Made by a program: the position numbers and the translations under genes. This document shows positions 48,496 through 61,516 of a stretch of DNA of 64,000 nt, piece by piece. The notes beneath the pieces are model-generated. The model saw only the letters and a program-made list of their open reading frames with translations, did not search any database and was not told the origin of the DNA. Origin of the DNA: Congeria kusceri (Eukaryota; Mollusca; Bivalvia; Myida; Dreissenidae); NCBI GenBank assembly GCA_027627225.1, contig CM051029.1, positions 25,180,851-25,244,850 on the forward strand, in the 5' to 3' direction. Within the stretch, counting starts at the first letter, position 1. Each line of letters opens with the position of its first letter.

Positions 48496-50349
48496 GTGGG
48501 AATACAAATCTCAGTTTATATAATACACAATAGTGTTAAAAAGCCCCACCATTTAAATGGTACTATATTTATAACACATATTTAAATGGTACTATATTTA
48601 TAACACAACGTTATATATTTACATTATTGTGTATGTTACTTTGTAAAATATTCACTATTTATTATCATTACTAAGTATTATGTGTTGGAAATGTATGTAT
48701 ATAAGAATACAAAGTAGCAATAAAACAGCTTAGTTTCTGTGCAAAAAAGACGTTAAAACGGATTGACCTAAATGACAAGGGAAAATCGGTCGGCCAATCG
48801 GAATTGGGGTAGTGCGCGTGACGTCACAGTCAAGGTATTGCTATCGTATTAACGTTTATGAAAAATTTCATGAGTTTGGGGGTTAAAATGAAAGTTAATA
48901 AATAACTTTTTGACTTGGAATTGCAATTATCATATACCACAGGGGTCATACTATAGCATATTAGAACATACATGGATTTGGAGAACGTTAAATTGTAAAC
49001 TTTATGTGGTAAAGTAATTGAGAATTGAAAACCGCTCACGCGGTGACTTTCTACAAAAAGTGTCCAAGTTTTGGCTTTAATAATTATTCTATTATAACAT
49101 ATTTTGGTGAACCAACACATTGTATAGGTAATAAATTTATAAAATAATTAAGTTAGAAAGAGTCAATGGACTAGGAATATGCTAAACGGTGGAAATCAGC
49201 AGATTGGAGTTGTTTACCCTCGGGACTTCGGTTAAAAAGCATTGCCCGAGCACATTGCTTAACATAGATACTTTGCTTATATTTGGCAATACATATATAA
49301 AACTTTGCACTGTGGGTGCGGTGCCAATAATAACAAGAGGGCCATGATGGCCCTAGGTCGCTCACCTGAGTTTAAGGCATCATAATGGCTAATAACAAGA
49401 GGGCAAACTGGCACTAAACCCCTTACCAGAGTATACAAATCTGGGCCTTGCAGGTTCAGAAGTTTGTTAAGTCTATATAAACCATGTGACCCACAGGGCG
49501 TGGCCACTTTGTACCCCAGGGGCATAATTTGCAAAATATATGTAGTGGACCATTATTCGATGTTATATACCAAACATGAAAACACTGGGCCTTGCGGTTT
49601 CAGAAGAGAAGATTTTAAAGTCATTTTGCTATTTAAATGTATATAAACCATGTGACCCCCAGGGGCATCATTGGAACAATCTGTGTAGAAGACCACTCCA
49701 CAATGTTTCACGCAAAATATAAATCCTCTGGGCCTTACAGTTTCAACAAGGAAAATTTTAAAGGCCCACTTGCCATATAAGTCTACATAAACCATGTGAC
49801 ACCCGGGTCATGGCCACTTTTTACCCAAGGGGCATACTTTGAACAATCTGTGTAGAGGTCTACTATACGATGTTACATATCAAATACAAAACCACTCCGG
49901 TTTCAGGGGAGATTTTAAAGTCATTTTGCTATTTAAGTCTATATAAATAATGTGACCCCCAGGGCAAGGCCAATTTTGACCCCTGGGACATCATTTGAAC
50001 AATCTTTGTAGAGGACAACTATACAATGTTACATACCAAATATGAAACCTCTGGGCCTTACGGTTTCAGAGGAGATTTTTAAAGTCATTTTGCTAATGAA
50101 GTCTATATAAACCATGTGACCCCCGGGGTAGCCCAGTTTGACCCCAGTGGCATAATTTGAAGAATCTTTGTAGAGGACCACTATACAACGTTACAACCAA
50201 ATATGAATCCTCTGGGCCTTGCAGTTTCAGAGGAGAAGATTTTTGAAGTCATTTTGCTATTTAAGTCTATATAAACCATGTGACCCCCGGGTTGTTCACA
50301 GTTTTGACCCCAGGGGCATCATTTTAACAATCTTTGTAGAGGACCACTA

Positions 50350-52369
50350 CCGTAATTACTCAGTCATAAGTCGAGATTGTAAGCCTCTTAAATCGTGGTT
50401 ATAAAGTACATTCGACCAGGGTTGGCATAAAACTGGGTTTCATAGTATTGACCGGCCCGGGCGGGTAATACTGTGAAAAACCGGGTTGTACTGGGCAATA
50501 GTGGGCAATACTGGGGAAAACAGATATTGCACAATCATGTTTACATTACATACTAATACTGAGTTTCTACATTATAAATACATATCTATTAACAAGTATA
50601 TACTGTAAGTTACATTGTTTATTTCTATTTCATGTGGAAACATATTGATAATTTCTTTTCTTTTTCACAAAATTTAAGTTTGATTTTTTGGTCAGTCTGG
50701 ACAATACATTATTGCTTGGCATCTGTGGTTGAACTCTCATTCATTTTATTTTTCTCAGTATATACTAGTGTATAATGTAACAGAATTATGTTTATGAAAG
50801 AAAAAGAACAAATGAATGTATAAGAGATATTTGACAATTCTAACATATTTTTATGTTATAAAATATTTTAGTCAATATCATGTTGCAACAAGACCCTATT
50901 GCAGCCCCATGCAGTACATTAAATTAATGACATAATATTGTGATATCATTTATGACCCATCCACAATATGTACACCCTCTTAAACAAACACAAATATTGA
51001 TTGAATTGACAGATGCAAGTGCTAAAAAAACAATTAAACTGGACCCCTTGAATAAACATTAGACCTATCGCAATGAGGGGTCAGGCAAAGGCCCATGTCA
51101 AGTAGGGGCCTTCTCCAAACCATGAAAACATGCATTGATTGGCACCTTAAGTGTCTGATTTCTGCTGTTAATTGTGCATCAGTATAAAAATAATTATTCT
51201 TTATTGCTTCATCATTATTAATCATGCTTTGAAAGCGAAAAAAAATAATGTAAGTAATGAAAATAGAAGATAAAAGTGATTTGTCCAGTAATCCCAGGTA
51301 TTGCCCAATATCAGATTATAATAATATTGACCAGGCTGGGGTTATTGTCCAGACAGAGAAGGCCTCCCTAAGTTTTATTGTTTACACAAAAAAAGAATAG
51401 TTCAATGCAAGAAAAAAAGAAGGATGAATAACTCAAATAAGTGTAGACATATTTCAATATCAAGCAGAATCATTTCACAAACATTATAGAAAATATATGA
51501 TAAGCGTTGCCCAAAAAAAAAATGAATACATGAACCAGTGGATATGCGCAGGCACTTACAAAAATACTGTAACTATGCATATACTGGATCTGCAAAACTA
51601 AACAAGTCATTTTCCTTATGACATAAGTTAACTGAGCATTTAGATTTATAAAAATTAAAACTGCAAATTAACTGAAAAAATAGTATTGCCCAGTATTACC
51701 CACTTTCAGAGAATTGACCGGAGCGGGAAAAACCGGTAAAACCCGCCGGGAAAACCCGGGGGTGGGTAATTCGTGCCAAACCTGTATTCGACTCATGAGG
51801 CAGTTCAAAAAAAATCGGAGCATATTATATTGAAATATTTGTCATTCCTTACTTGCATATTTGCTAATCCACACACTATAATCCATTTATATTTATCACA
51901 GTTTGCCCTTTCTATTAATTACCGACAATTACGACAAAATGCATAACTGTTTCATTATTAAATACGATGCAAACTGTGAAAGAAACTATCTACTCTATTT
52001 TAATTGACTTAATTTCCCCACTTTAGGCCCCAGCTAGACCATCAGCCACCAATAAAAAATCAATAAACCTGCAGTTGAAACCCATGATTTTTGTGTATAG
52101 CATATTGATAATTAAACTGGCTGGAACCGGTTTTTGTGTACATCAAGATCTGTTAAAGAGGATTTGATAGTGATTTCAGCTTCAATGCATTTACTGCAGA
52201 CTGTACCATATACCTACTTATTAGGGCATACTCTGGCCAATTTTCAGATGGTGTTTTATGATCATTCTAACTCGACTTATGGAATTATTATTATTAGAAA
52301 TACGTTTCTGGAATGAATTTTAACTTCTTGACTTATGAGACATTTATACTTATGACTGGGTATTTACGG
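50350..52369. mobile_element. 2.0-kb TIR element with TA target duplication
   Basis: Ends ccgtaattactcagtcataa and, inverted, ccgtaaatacccagtcataa, two mismatches in 21. TA flanks both sides (50348–50349 and 52370–52371), and removing the element plus one TA restores the host unit gaccactatacaatg. TA duplication points to a Tc1/mariner-like source; no transposase is seen. Confidence 0.85.
50417..51784. mobile_element. 1.37-kb hAT-like non-autonomous element, nested
   Basis: Ends cagggttggca and tgccaaacctg (imperfect TIRs), with flanking cattcgac (50409–50416) and tattcgac (51785–51792): 7 of 8 bases identical, the size used by hAT elements. Internal gattgaccggcccgggcggg-like and gtattgcccagtatt blocks near both ends are also roughly inverted. 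No ORF. Confidence 0.75.
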
Positions 52370-54059
52370 TATACAATGTTACATACCAAATATAAAACCT
52401 CTAGGCCTTGAGATTTCAGAGATTTTTAAAGTCATTCTGCTATTTACATTTGTAAGTCAATATAAACCATGTGACACCCGGGGTGTGGCCAGTTTTTACC
52501 TCAGGGGCATTATATGAACAAAGTTTGTAGAGGACCACTATACAATGTTACATACCAAATATAAAACCTCTCTGTCAAGCGGTTTTAGAGAAGATCTTAA
52601 AAGTTTGATTGGTATTTTAAGTCTATATAAACCATGTGACCCCTGCGGTGTGGCCAGTTTTCAACCCAGGGGCATGATTTGAACAATCTTTGTAGAGGAC
52701 TACTATACAATGTTTCATACCAAATATTACACCTCTGGGCCTTGCAGTTTCAAAGGAGAAGATTTTAAAGTCATTTGGCTATTTAAGTCTGAATAAACCA
52801 TGTGACCCCCGGGGTGTGGCCAATTTTGACCCCAGGGGGATCATTTGAACAATCTTTGTAAAGGAGCACTATTCAATGTTACCAACCAAATATGAAACCT
52901 CTAGGCCTTGAAGTTTCAGAGGAGAAGATTTTTGAAGTCATTTTGCTATTTAAGTCTATATAAATCATGTGACCCCCGGGGTGTGGCCAATTTTGACCCC
53001 AGGGGCATAATTTGAACAAAATTTGTAGAGAACCTCTATACAATGTTGAATACCGAATATGAAACCTCTGGGCCTTGCGGTTTTAGAGAAGAAGATTTTT
53101 AAAGTTATTTTGCTATTTAAGTTTATGCAAACGATGTGACACCCGGGGTGTGGCCATTTGTGACCCCAGGGGCATCATTTGAACAATCTCTGTAGAGGAC
53201 CACTATACACTGTTACATACCAAATATGAAACCTCTAGGTCTTGCGAATTCAGAGGAGAAGATTTTTGAAGTTATTTTGCTATACAAGTCTATATAAACC
53301 ATGTGACCCCCGGGGCGTGGCCAGTTTTCACCCCAGGGGGATTATTTGAACAATCTTTGTAGAGGACCACTAGAGGATGTCACATATCAAATATGAAAGC
53401 TCTGAGCCTTGCGGTTTCATAGGAGAAGATTTTTTAAGTTATTTTGCTATACAAGTCTATATAAATCATGTGACCCCCGGGGCGTGGCCAGTTTTGACCC
53501 CAGAGGCATTATTTGAACAATCTTTGTAAAGAACCACTATACAATGTTGAATACCAAATATTAAACCTCTGGGCCTTGCGGTTTTAGAGAAGATTTTTGA
53601 AGTCATTTTCTACATAAGTCTATATAAACAATGTGACCCCCGGGGCATGGCCAGTTTTGACCCCAGGGGCATTATTTGAACAATCTTTGTAGAGGACCAC
53701 TATACAATGTTACATACCAAATATGAAACCTCTGGGCCTTGCTGTTTCAGAGGAGAAGATTTTTAAAGTTTTTACTTTTTAAATCTATTTTTAGCTCTGG
53801 TGACCTACATATGCAGTGGACCGGAAAGATTTGAACAACTTTGAAAGAGGTCCACCCAAGGATCATTCCTGTGAATTTTGGTGAAAATCTGCCATACGGT
53901 TTATGAGGAGATGTTGTTTAAATGAACAGTTGACGACGCACGTACACACGCACGACGGACAACGGGCGATCACAAAAGCTCACCATGAGCACTTTGTGCT
54001 CAGGTTAGCTAAAAATCTATGCTTGAAAATGGAATACTTGTAAGTCAATAACTTACATG

Positions 54060-55990
54060 AAACATGAAAGCACACTGTTCTTGTATAAGGAGACAACTAC
54101 CAGGGTATACACAGTTTAAAGGGGAGCAATAACCTTTTATTTGTCAACAGGAGTTACCTCCCTTATACTAATAAAGAGTTCAACTGTAAAACCTTATGTG
54201 AATGTATAAATGACTATTTTATTTGTAAATATGTTGTATATTAGGGCAATAGGACTAAATGGGTATAGCATACTTTGCGACAGGGGAAAAAATAAAGGAT
54301 GGAAACTGAGTTTGATCTATACTAACATGAGAAAGTGGAAATTGCCCAACTAGAATAAGAATGAAATGGGGGGAACACATTATTTTATGTGAATCACCAT
54401 TTTTCTAGACCCATTATGCAGCAACGGAATTGTTGGAGTCTTGTTTACTTAGAGATCTGGGTAAGTTCGGTAATAATTGCCATATACTATATGTCGTAAT
54501 AAATTTAAAAACCAATGTGCGAATACACATGGGACAGTATTTACAATAACGACAACGAACAATGTTAATTATTTCCAGATCACTAAGTGGTTCAACATTG
54601 TTTTACAATATCTGTGTTATTTGCATGTCTTTACATATGAAGATAGAGAAAATAGGTTAAGATATGCTTTCTAGCCTTTATTCATTATAATTTAATTAAT
54701 AGGAAGTTAAGTAATATAAGACTACTAAAGTACCTTGCATCTGTAAGTATATGTTGTTGGTATGTAGTATTTTTATATTTATTTTAATGATGGATGTTAC
54801 AATTGCATGACGTGCTTTTAACTAATGCTGAGCTCTTGTAGACAGGGAATATAACTTATTGCTCCAACCTCAGACCCTGTCCATTGAGATTAAAAAAGAT
54901 TGTTGGGCTATTTAGTGGAATGTAACCTGCCCCAGGGTGATAATTTAAGATCAAGAACAAACATAAAAGGATGAGAATCCAATATACAGTAAAATTAGGA
55001 TAAAACATATATTACATCCTTCCGGTACTATCAAACGGCTTGCTTTTTAGGGCCTTTAAAAATAACACAGATAAAACAAGATATAACTAATAAAAGGAAC
55101 TGACTAGGCTGTACAATTATATACAGATAAAAGGGAATCACCCTGACGGCACATGAAAGGAAGACTTTGTCTCGTTCTTGATTTTAAAAGAAGGGGTAGC
55201 ACCGGCGGGGGAAGGGAATTTTGGCCGGCAGTGCTAGAGAAGTATTTTGAGATATTGGGACCAGGGGGGGCACACAGGATTACATGATTTACATAGATAG
55301 GGACACTTAAAAGAGGTAGTTTAACACATTAAAAGCTAAAATGTAAATAGACCCTGCTATAAAAGAGTTCTTCATTAAAAGTATGCAGAATACTGCATTT
55401 AAGAATAACTGCAGAGGATCTCATTATGTAATATCACACAGAATTTATGTCAAAATTGATCATTATTAACAATATGGTTAAAATACTTGCCAAACAATTA
55501 AGAAACTTACTACCCATGTGAGTTACAACAATATATAATACACATTAAAAGATTGATAACTGGGTCCTCCCCAGTTAATATAAAATCTGCAATAAAATGG
55601 GGTTTATTAATACTTGACAATAGTAAACGGGGCAAACTGCTTTACTAGAAAATGGCTTAAAATAAGGAATCCTTGGTCAATCAGATTGACAATGGTTGAG
55701 TGAGGGCTCCGTTAGCAACAGAGACATATATAATAACATGGTATTTAAATTAAGACATGTGTTACTATCTTTCTGTGCGCCCGGCCCAGCACGGCTCATG
55801 TTAGACCTCGGAGGGAAAGGGGGGAAAGGAAATGGAGTAGGGGGATTCCTGCAGCTATTAGAACATTGTATATTGTTCCACTGAAAACAATAATCTACAA
55901 ATTAAGTTAAGTTAAAATGGCATATATTAGTTAATTTGCCTGAGGTCCAGGAGGTATACATTTAAATTATCAATAAGAATGTGCACAATA
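54060..55990 (-). repeat. LINE 3' region, copy 1 (homologous to 62170–64000)
   Basis: Long collinear similarity with 62170–64000, for example ttgtaaatatgttgtatat, caggggaaaaaataaagga, ttgttggagtcttg.ttactt, tccttccgg.actatcaaac and aacagagacatatataataa, with scattered indels. Non-coding; small ORFs here are chance. Confidence 0.88.
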
Positions 55991-56544
55991 TATGAGCACA
56001 AAATATGAAGAAGTCAAAAGTAGAACCTCTTTAACCATATAACACAGGCAAATATATTTAAATTGTAACTAAGAGTACGGTACTGTTGACCATTGAGATA
56101 GCCAGTATTGCACAATATAAACACTGGCTGGGTTTAACCCTCTAAATGCCCTACTCAGCATTGTTTATTATTGTCCCAGTGTACTGGGTAAGATGTAAGT
56201 GGTTTTTTAAGAGTTCTCTCCCATGATGGGAAGATATAGAGGTGTATAAAGAATTTGGTTAGGCAGGAATTATCTGCCCTTCAGTAGGTTGAATATCACC
56301 AATTCCCCATAAATATGGGGTTGTAATGTACTACAAAGAGAATTAGTGTATTACACACTGGAAGACAGTAAAAATAAATTTAATTATTGCTAAAAAGGAA
56401 TGCACTGTACAGTAAGAAGCTATTCAGTGATATAAGTAAGTTATTAAATCACCTGAGTCTCCCCAGATATGGGAAAATGTCTATTGAATTTAAGTTTTTA
56501 AAATAGAATGTGTTCTTATTAAGCTGCAGGACCCCTATTTGAAT

Positions 56545-56958
56545 TTATATTTTATCTGTAATCTGGCAGTCCACAAGATATGTTGCCAGATATTTGTACA
56601 CTGGTAATTTATTTTTGCCAGTAGGATTTAAGATATTATTAAGAGTAAAATCAATGTTTAAAATGGAAAAATTGGATTTAAGCTGTTCTCTCTGAGTAGA
56701 GAACTGGGGGCACTGTGTCAGCAGGTGGTCGGCTGTGAAGGGGATCCCACATTGAGGACAGAGAGGGTCCAGCTTTAAAATATACTTTCCCACACTAGCA
56801 GCCAAAAGACTGGTCCCCATTCTCAGTCGGCTAATGCATTTGTCTATAATGATATTGGAAGAATATTGATGCGGCCGACTGAGGGTTTTCTGGGCAATTG
56901 GGAAAGGGGCTTTATATGAAGTGTTAGCGGGTGGCATATTGTTCCACTCCTGCATCAC
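56545..56958 (-). pseudogene. ORF2 C-terminal Cys/His motif fragment
   Basis: ORF of 137 codons with RLRMGTSLLAASVGKY and CPQCGIPFTADHLLTQC (C-x2-C-x8-H-x4-C), the usual tail after RNase H in RNase H-bearing LINEs. It is in frame with the RNase H segment to its right and ends at a stop at 56545. Confidence 0.85.
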
Positions 56959-57029
56959 ATAGGCCTTGGCCCGGGAGTATATTTCTGTTGGGGCTAGTGG
57001 GACCCCTAATATTAACCTTTTGAGGCCCT

Positions 57030-57402
57030 CCTTAGCCTCCCTGTCTGCCTGATCATTCCCCGGGATGTCGACATGTGCTGGGCACCAAACTAAGGTTACC
57101 TGTAAAGATTTGTCTAGGCACTTTTGATTCAGTTCAAAAATTTCATTTAAAATATCAGGCCTAGACCTGCTATTTCTATGTTTGATGGACTCTAGTGATG
57201 ATAAAGAGTCCGAGAAAATAGCAGTTTTAGTTGGCTTGTTAACTAATATCTAGCACATTGCAAAGCTAATGGCCAAAAGTTCCGCCAAATATATAGAAAG
57301 ATTGTTGCTGAGTCTGAATGTTCTTATAATGTTTTTGGAGGGAATTACGAATGAATTGGCTACCAAGCCAGAGTCAGGGCATTTGGAGCCGTCTGTATAA
57401 AT
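57030..57402 (-). pseudogene. RNase H domain of ORF2
   Basis: Reads YTDGSKCPDSG, then YLAELLAISFAMC and a stop, then FSDSLSSLESI, WCPAHVDIPGNDQADREAK. The four acidic positions (D in TDG, E in AEL, D in SDS, D in QAD) are all present, so decay is by the stop only. Confidence 0.88.
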
Positions 57403-58724
57403 TTTGAATGCTCAGCATACTGAATATTAATATAGTTGAGAGTTTCTGACCTCACGAGGTGCGGAGAGTCAGATTTCGTTACTATTGTAGATAGATAGTT
57501 GTCGACATCCGGGGAGTGGAGCAGCCAGGGGGGGGTTTCGGAGGGATTCAGGTCTGCCACAGCAACCTCCTTGAGACCGGCCTCCTCCACCAGGATCCGG
57601 GTGCTGGCCCCAAATGGGAAGGTAACATGCTTGTATTTAAGCTCCCGGCCCCTGATGAAGGTGCCCGTCCCAAATAGCTTGTTAACGGAGTTTGAGCCGT
57701 GTCTGGTCTGGGCCCTGGCCCAATATTGGAGGGTTTGTTGTTTTCGGCGCAGGGTGAGGGGCAGCACTCCAGCCTCCTCCTCTAATTTACAACTCGGTGT
57801 ACACTGCAGTGCCCGTAGGGCTATCCTGAGGGCCTTGTTTTGTATGGTATCTACCATTTTGAGGGCGTTTGGCATAGCACATGTATAGATTTGGGCCCCA
57901 TATTCTATCTTTGGACAAATAAGGGACTTGTAGAGAAGGAGGCTATTTTTATCGGACCCGAAACCTGTGCCTCTTAACATCCTCATTAAATTTAAGTCCC
58001 TTTCGTACCTTTCTGCCAAATATTTGAAGTGGTGAATAAATGTTAACCGTTTATCTAGGTACCTACCTAGAAATTTCACCACTTTTTCAAAAATGATTTT
58101 AGTGCCGCCTAAAGTTAAGTCCAAAGAGTGCTGTTTTTGATTGCCAAACAGGATTCCTACTGTTTTAGTGGGTGAAATTTTGAATCCCCATTCAATGACC
58201 CATTTCCATATAGAGTCTAGCCCTGCTTGGGCCTTTGTTTGCAGGGTTGACAGCATGGACCCCATTAACCAGGTGCCGGAGTCATCGGCAAATTGGGAGA
58301 TAACCATGCCTGATGATTTAACGGTTTCAGGCAGGTCATTGACAATGATGGAGAACAGCAGGGAAGAGATGACAGACCACTGAGGGGTGCCTCTTTCAGT
58401 TATTGCTTCGTCTGAACTCACACCATCGACTCTGACCTTGATTTTACGACCCTCAAGGAAAGCCCTTATATAGTGGAAGCAGTGTCCGGTGATACCGTAA
58501 TCAGCTAGCTTTGTTAAGATGCTGAAAGTCCAAGTTAAGTCGAAGGCAGCTTGAAGGTCCAAAAAGATTGCAAGTACTGACTGCCCTCGATTTTTAGCCA
58601 AAATAATGTCATGCTGTAGCCTAGCTAGCTGGTCTAGTATAGAACGCCCTTTCCTAAAGCCAGACTGGAAGGGGTTCAAAATATTTTTTGTTTCCAATAA
58701 GTGCTCAAGTCTATTTTTGATCAT
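57360..58724 (-). pseudogene. reverse transcriptase domain, longest intact ORF (454 codons)
   Basis: FQSGFRKGRSILDQL (residues 19–33), FLDLQAAFD (54–62), GTPQWSVIS (112–120), FADD (145–148). The usual G in GTPQG is W here. The upstream RT start (VIPVPKPGKDKSDPKPYRP) lies in another frame at 58738–58947, joined across a frameshift near 58745. Confidence 0.92.
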
Positions 58725-59583
58725 GATTTCTAATAATTTACCAGCGTGTGAGACTTATTGGTCTATAAGGTTTTGGATCTGATTTATCTTTTCCAGGTTT
58801 TGGTACCGGTATCACTGTAGTCTGCTTCCACTCGGGTGGTATAAGACCCGTTGTGTACACCGTGTTGTACAATTCAATCCAGAAATATAAAATGTGATCT
58901 GACATGTTCTTGAACATCAGATAAGAAAGAGTCCTTCCTGCCACCAATGGCTGCTTTTAATTCCGAAAGAGAAAATTGTTGATTTAATGGGCAGTTATTA
59001 TCCTCAGGCTCAGCTAAAATGTGTTTATTATGTGATTCAAACAGTTTTTGATGGTCCAAAGTTTCAGAGGGCAGGTTTGAATCACTAGATACAGATTTGA
59101 ATTGTTGAACCAAAAATTGAGCCTTGTCTCTTGGGGTACAGGCAATTTCACCTTTAAATTTAAGTAGAGGCACAGGACAGTACGTAATTCCTTTGATTGT
59201 TGGAATTTTTTGCTAAAACTGCTTTGAAGTAGAGTGTTCAGTATCAATGGATTCACAGAATTCTTTCCAATTTTGCTTTTTAGCTTCCAAAATGACATGT
59301 TTCGCAGTGTTTTCTAGAGACCTATAATTTATAAGATCATGCTCCGCGAGATTTTTAGGGCTTTTTTCCTATCCTGTACAGCATTGGAGCATTCATCGCT
59401 CCACTACGGTACTCATTTATTGCGTTTAATCTGGCCAGAAGAGACCGGTATGCTGCATTCAGCTATGGACAGCAGTTTGTTGGTAAAATTTTTGCAAAAT
59501 AGAAGAGGATCTTGAGTGTGAATGTCTGCCAGGGATAGACAGGGTGACTAGTGAGGGAAGTGGTCAGATCCTAGGCTATCGGG

Positions 59584-59982
59584 TTACGGTTCCCAGGCAG
59601 AAGTGCTAGAAATCTCAGGGCTGGCTATGGTGAGGACTATATGAGTCATAGCTCCTGTGTAGTCAAGCCTGGTTGGCAAACCGTCATTGAGCAAAATGAG
59701 GTCTTGCTCTTCCAACCAGTCAGTGACTGCTTTACCTCCCGCATCAGATTTAGGGGAACCCCAAGCGGGGTGATGTGCATTAAAGTCCCCCATATAGATG
59801 ACATCATGGGGTCCTTTAATGGTCCGTAATTGTGTGCTAATTTTATTCAAAAACTCAAGATCACATCCTCTTGAGTATATGTTAACCAGGATAAGAGGTT
59901 GGTTCTTATTTATAATAACCTTAATTGCCAGCACTTCGATAACAGCACTACCATCAGCTTTTAAAGAGTCATTCACACTCAA
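59584..59982 (-). pseudogene. APE endonuclease domain fragment
   Basis: ORF of 132 codons with ILVNIYSRG and GDFNAHHPAWGS (residues 65–76), then DWLEEQDLILLND. The later D-L-T position reads V-L-T (THIVLTIAS), a likely inactivating change. Overlapping antisense ORFs are shadows. Confidence 0.88.
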
Positions 59983-60249
59983 TACCTCATAGTTGATGTT
60001 ATTTTTTATGTAAAAGGCTAACCCACCTGCAGAGTTATGGTTAAGTTGCAGTGGTTTTTATACCCAATATTAAAGCCAGGAATAGTTTTATACTAACTGC
60101 CTTTAAACTTGGTTTCTTGTAAAATTAAGACTTGTATGGATGGGTTTATGTCTAGAAAATGTTTAACTTCAGTATGTTTAACTGAAGACAAACCACCTTT
60201 ATTAAATGAGACAATATTAAAGCTACTGTCCATAGTGGCCCTCCATTAA

Positions 60250-61516
60250 TCTGCGTCTAATGTTGTTAACTGTAGCCGAAGGGGACTTCATCATAGTTTT
60301 CCGTCCCAAACGGGCTGATTTTAGTTTTTCAGGTGTTCTGCATTGGCGTGAGGAGGGAATGAGAGGTTTCGTGGCAGAGTGTGCCGGCTCCCTGGGCGAC
60401 CCAGAGGGTTCTCCGTTGCATGCGGGCTTGGGATCGGCTCCGTCACCCGTATGGCTTTCTTTGGGTGGGGGGGGGGGAATTTTTATCTTTGCGTTTGACT
60501 TTGGGTATAGACTCTTGAGTCTATTTTATTACATATATAGGTCTTGACTCGACACCCAGTGGACCGTTGCTGTTGCTGGTCCTTAACTATCTCAGTTACC
60601 AAGTCAATGAGCTCACTGACATGGATGGGGCGATATTTTTTACCTTTACCTGTACGGTGTTTGATACTTATAAATGAATCCCCTGTATTAGAGTTACTAA
60701 TACTGTCGTTTGGAGCAGGGGAATTCATGGGGGAGGTCTGGGTGTCGACCATACCGGGGCGGTTAGGGGGGGGCACTAACCACGGGCTCCTCCTCAATCC
60801 CGCACACATCAGATATAGAAAAAGCTGCGAGTAAATGCTGCTGTGCACTGACACCAGGGAGTCATGTCCTGTAACATTCAATACGGAGTTGTCCGAAATG
60901 GTCGAACAACTCTCCGTAGGATAGGACAGGGCGGTGGAGTCCCTGAGACCACTAGGAGAGTGCCCGGGGGGAGTAATAGAGTCTCTTTGGATGGGGGAGA
61001 CTGGGGGCGTGTGTTTATCACTCCGATTAGCAACCTTATCTGTATTTAAACAAGTAGCACTTATAGGTCTCGCTACAGGGGGGCTGCGGGGGGGAGGATG
61101 CTTTCTCCTTATCCCCCACAGGAGCGCATGATTTATTTATGGGGGCCAATACCGTATCATGCTTAGAAGTTGACATTAAGGTTTTGCTCGGAGGTTGGGC
61201 ACTCTCTTTCGTGGTAGCTACTGACAGTGCATTTAATCGCGACTCCGCCTCAGACCAGTTCGCCCCGTAGATATTGCAATAAGAGGCTACCTGGGCAGCT
61301 CTTTTATAGGCGGGGCATCCCTGGTAAGAGGCAGAGTGTTGATGGCACAGTGGCGAGTTCTAGCAGTGCAATTTCTGGGCGCACAAAAGACACCGGCACA
61401 CCATACACAAACTTCTGTTTTTGAGCATTCAGCACTGCCAGCCTTATGACCAAAAATCTGACATTTGAAGCACCACGGTGGAAATAGCAGTTTAAAGGCG
61501 AGAAATACGACAAATT
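60250..61516 (-). pseudogene. LINE ORF1 (gag-like), broken
   Basis: Near 61470–61370 the minus strand reads WCFKCQIFGHKAGSAEC, a C-x2-C-x3-G-H-x6-C zinc knuckle, followed by a second Cys cluster. A 132-codon ORF at 60483–60881 (Ser/Asn/Gln/Lys-rich) probably is its C-terminal part. Frame is broken several times. The region is GC-richer, with G-runs that may have promoted slippage. Confidence 0.7.

Larger units (their letters stand above)
49333..54010. mobile_element. bivalve-type non-autonomous element with ~165-bp internal units
   Basis: Begins acaagagggccatgatggcc, ends gctcaggttagct; subterminal gctcacctgag and ctcaggttagc are inverted. Inside are about 14 units of ~165 bp (accatgtgacccccggggtg, tggccagttttgaccccagg, ggcatcatttgaacaatctt, tgtagaggaccactatacaa, tatgaaacctctgggccttg). 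The empty site is seen at 61985–62005 (aataataaaaatctatgc). Split by a nested element at 50350–52369. Confidence 0.8.
56545..60233 (-). pseudogene. LINE ORF2 (APE–RT–RNase H), broken
   Basis: Starts at an ATG at 60231–60233 reading IVSFNKGGLSSVKHTEV ... LILQETKFKG, then a stop. Order: endonuclease, reverse transcriptase, RNase H, CPQCGIPF-type Cys/His motif. Frame is lost at least near 60085, 59580, 59170, 58925 and 58745, and there is a stop in RNase H near 57251. About 1,230 codons if intact, normal for this LINE group. Not functional as it stands. Confidence 0.9.
48748..61516 (-). mobile_element. decayed LINE with RNase H (I-group-like), minus strand, interrupted
   Basis: From 5' to 3' (right to left) it has an ORF1 zinc knuckle, ORF2 (60233–56545) with APE endonuclease, RT, RNase H and a C-terminal Cys motif, then a long 3' region from 56544 down to about 48748 that contains the inserted element 49333–54010. 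Without the insertion it is about 8 kb. The extent of the 3' region is inferred from homology with 61516–64000. Multiple frameshifts and stops mean it is inactive. Clade assignment rests on the RNase H domain and is tentative. Confidence 0.7.

Noticed and set aside
57499..57888. Plus-strand ORF of 129 codons
   Set aside because: Antisense to the reverse transcriptase ORF, which has recognisable catalytic motifs.
60260..61131. Gly-rich plus-strand ORFs of 95, 96 and 65 codons
   Set aside because: Antisense to the LINE ORF1 region; composition explained by G-runs.
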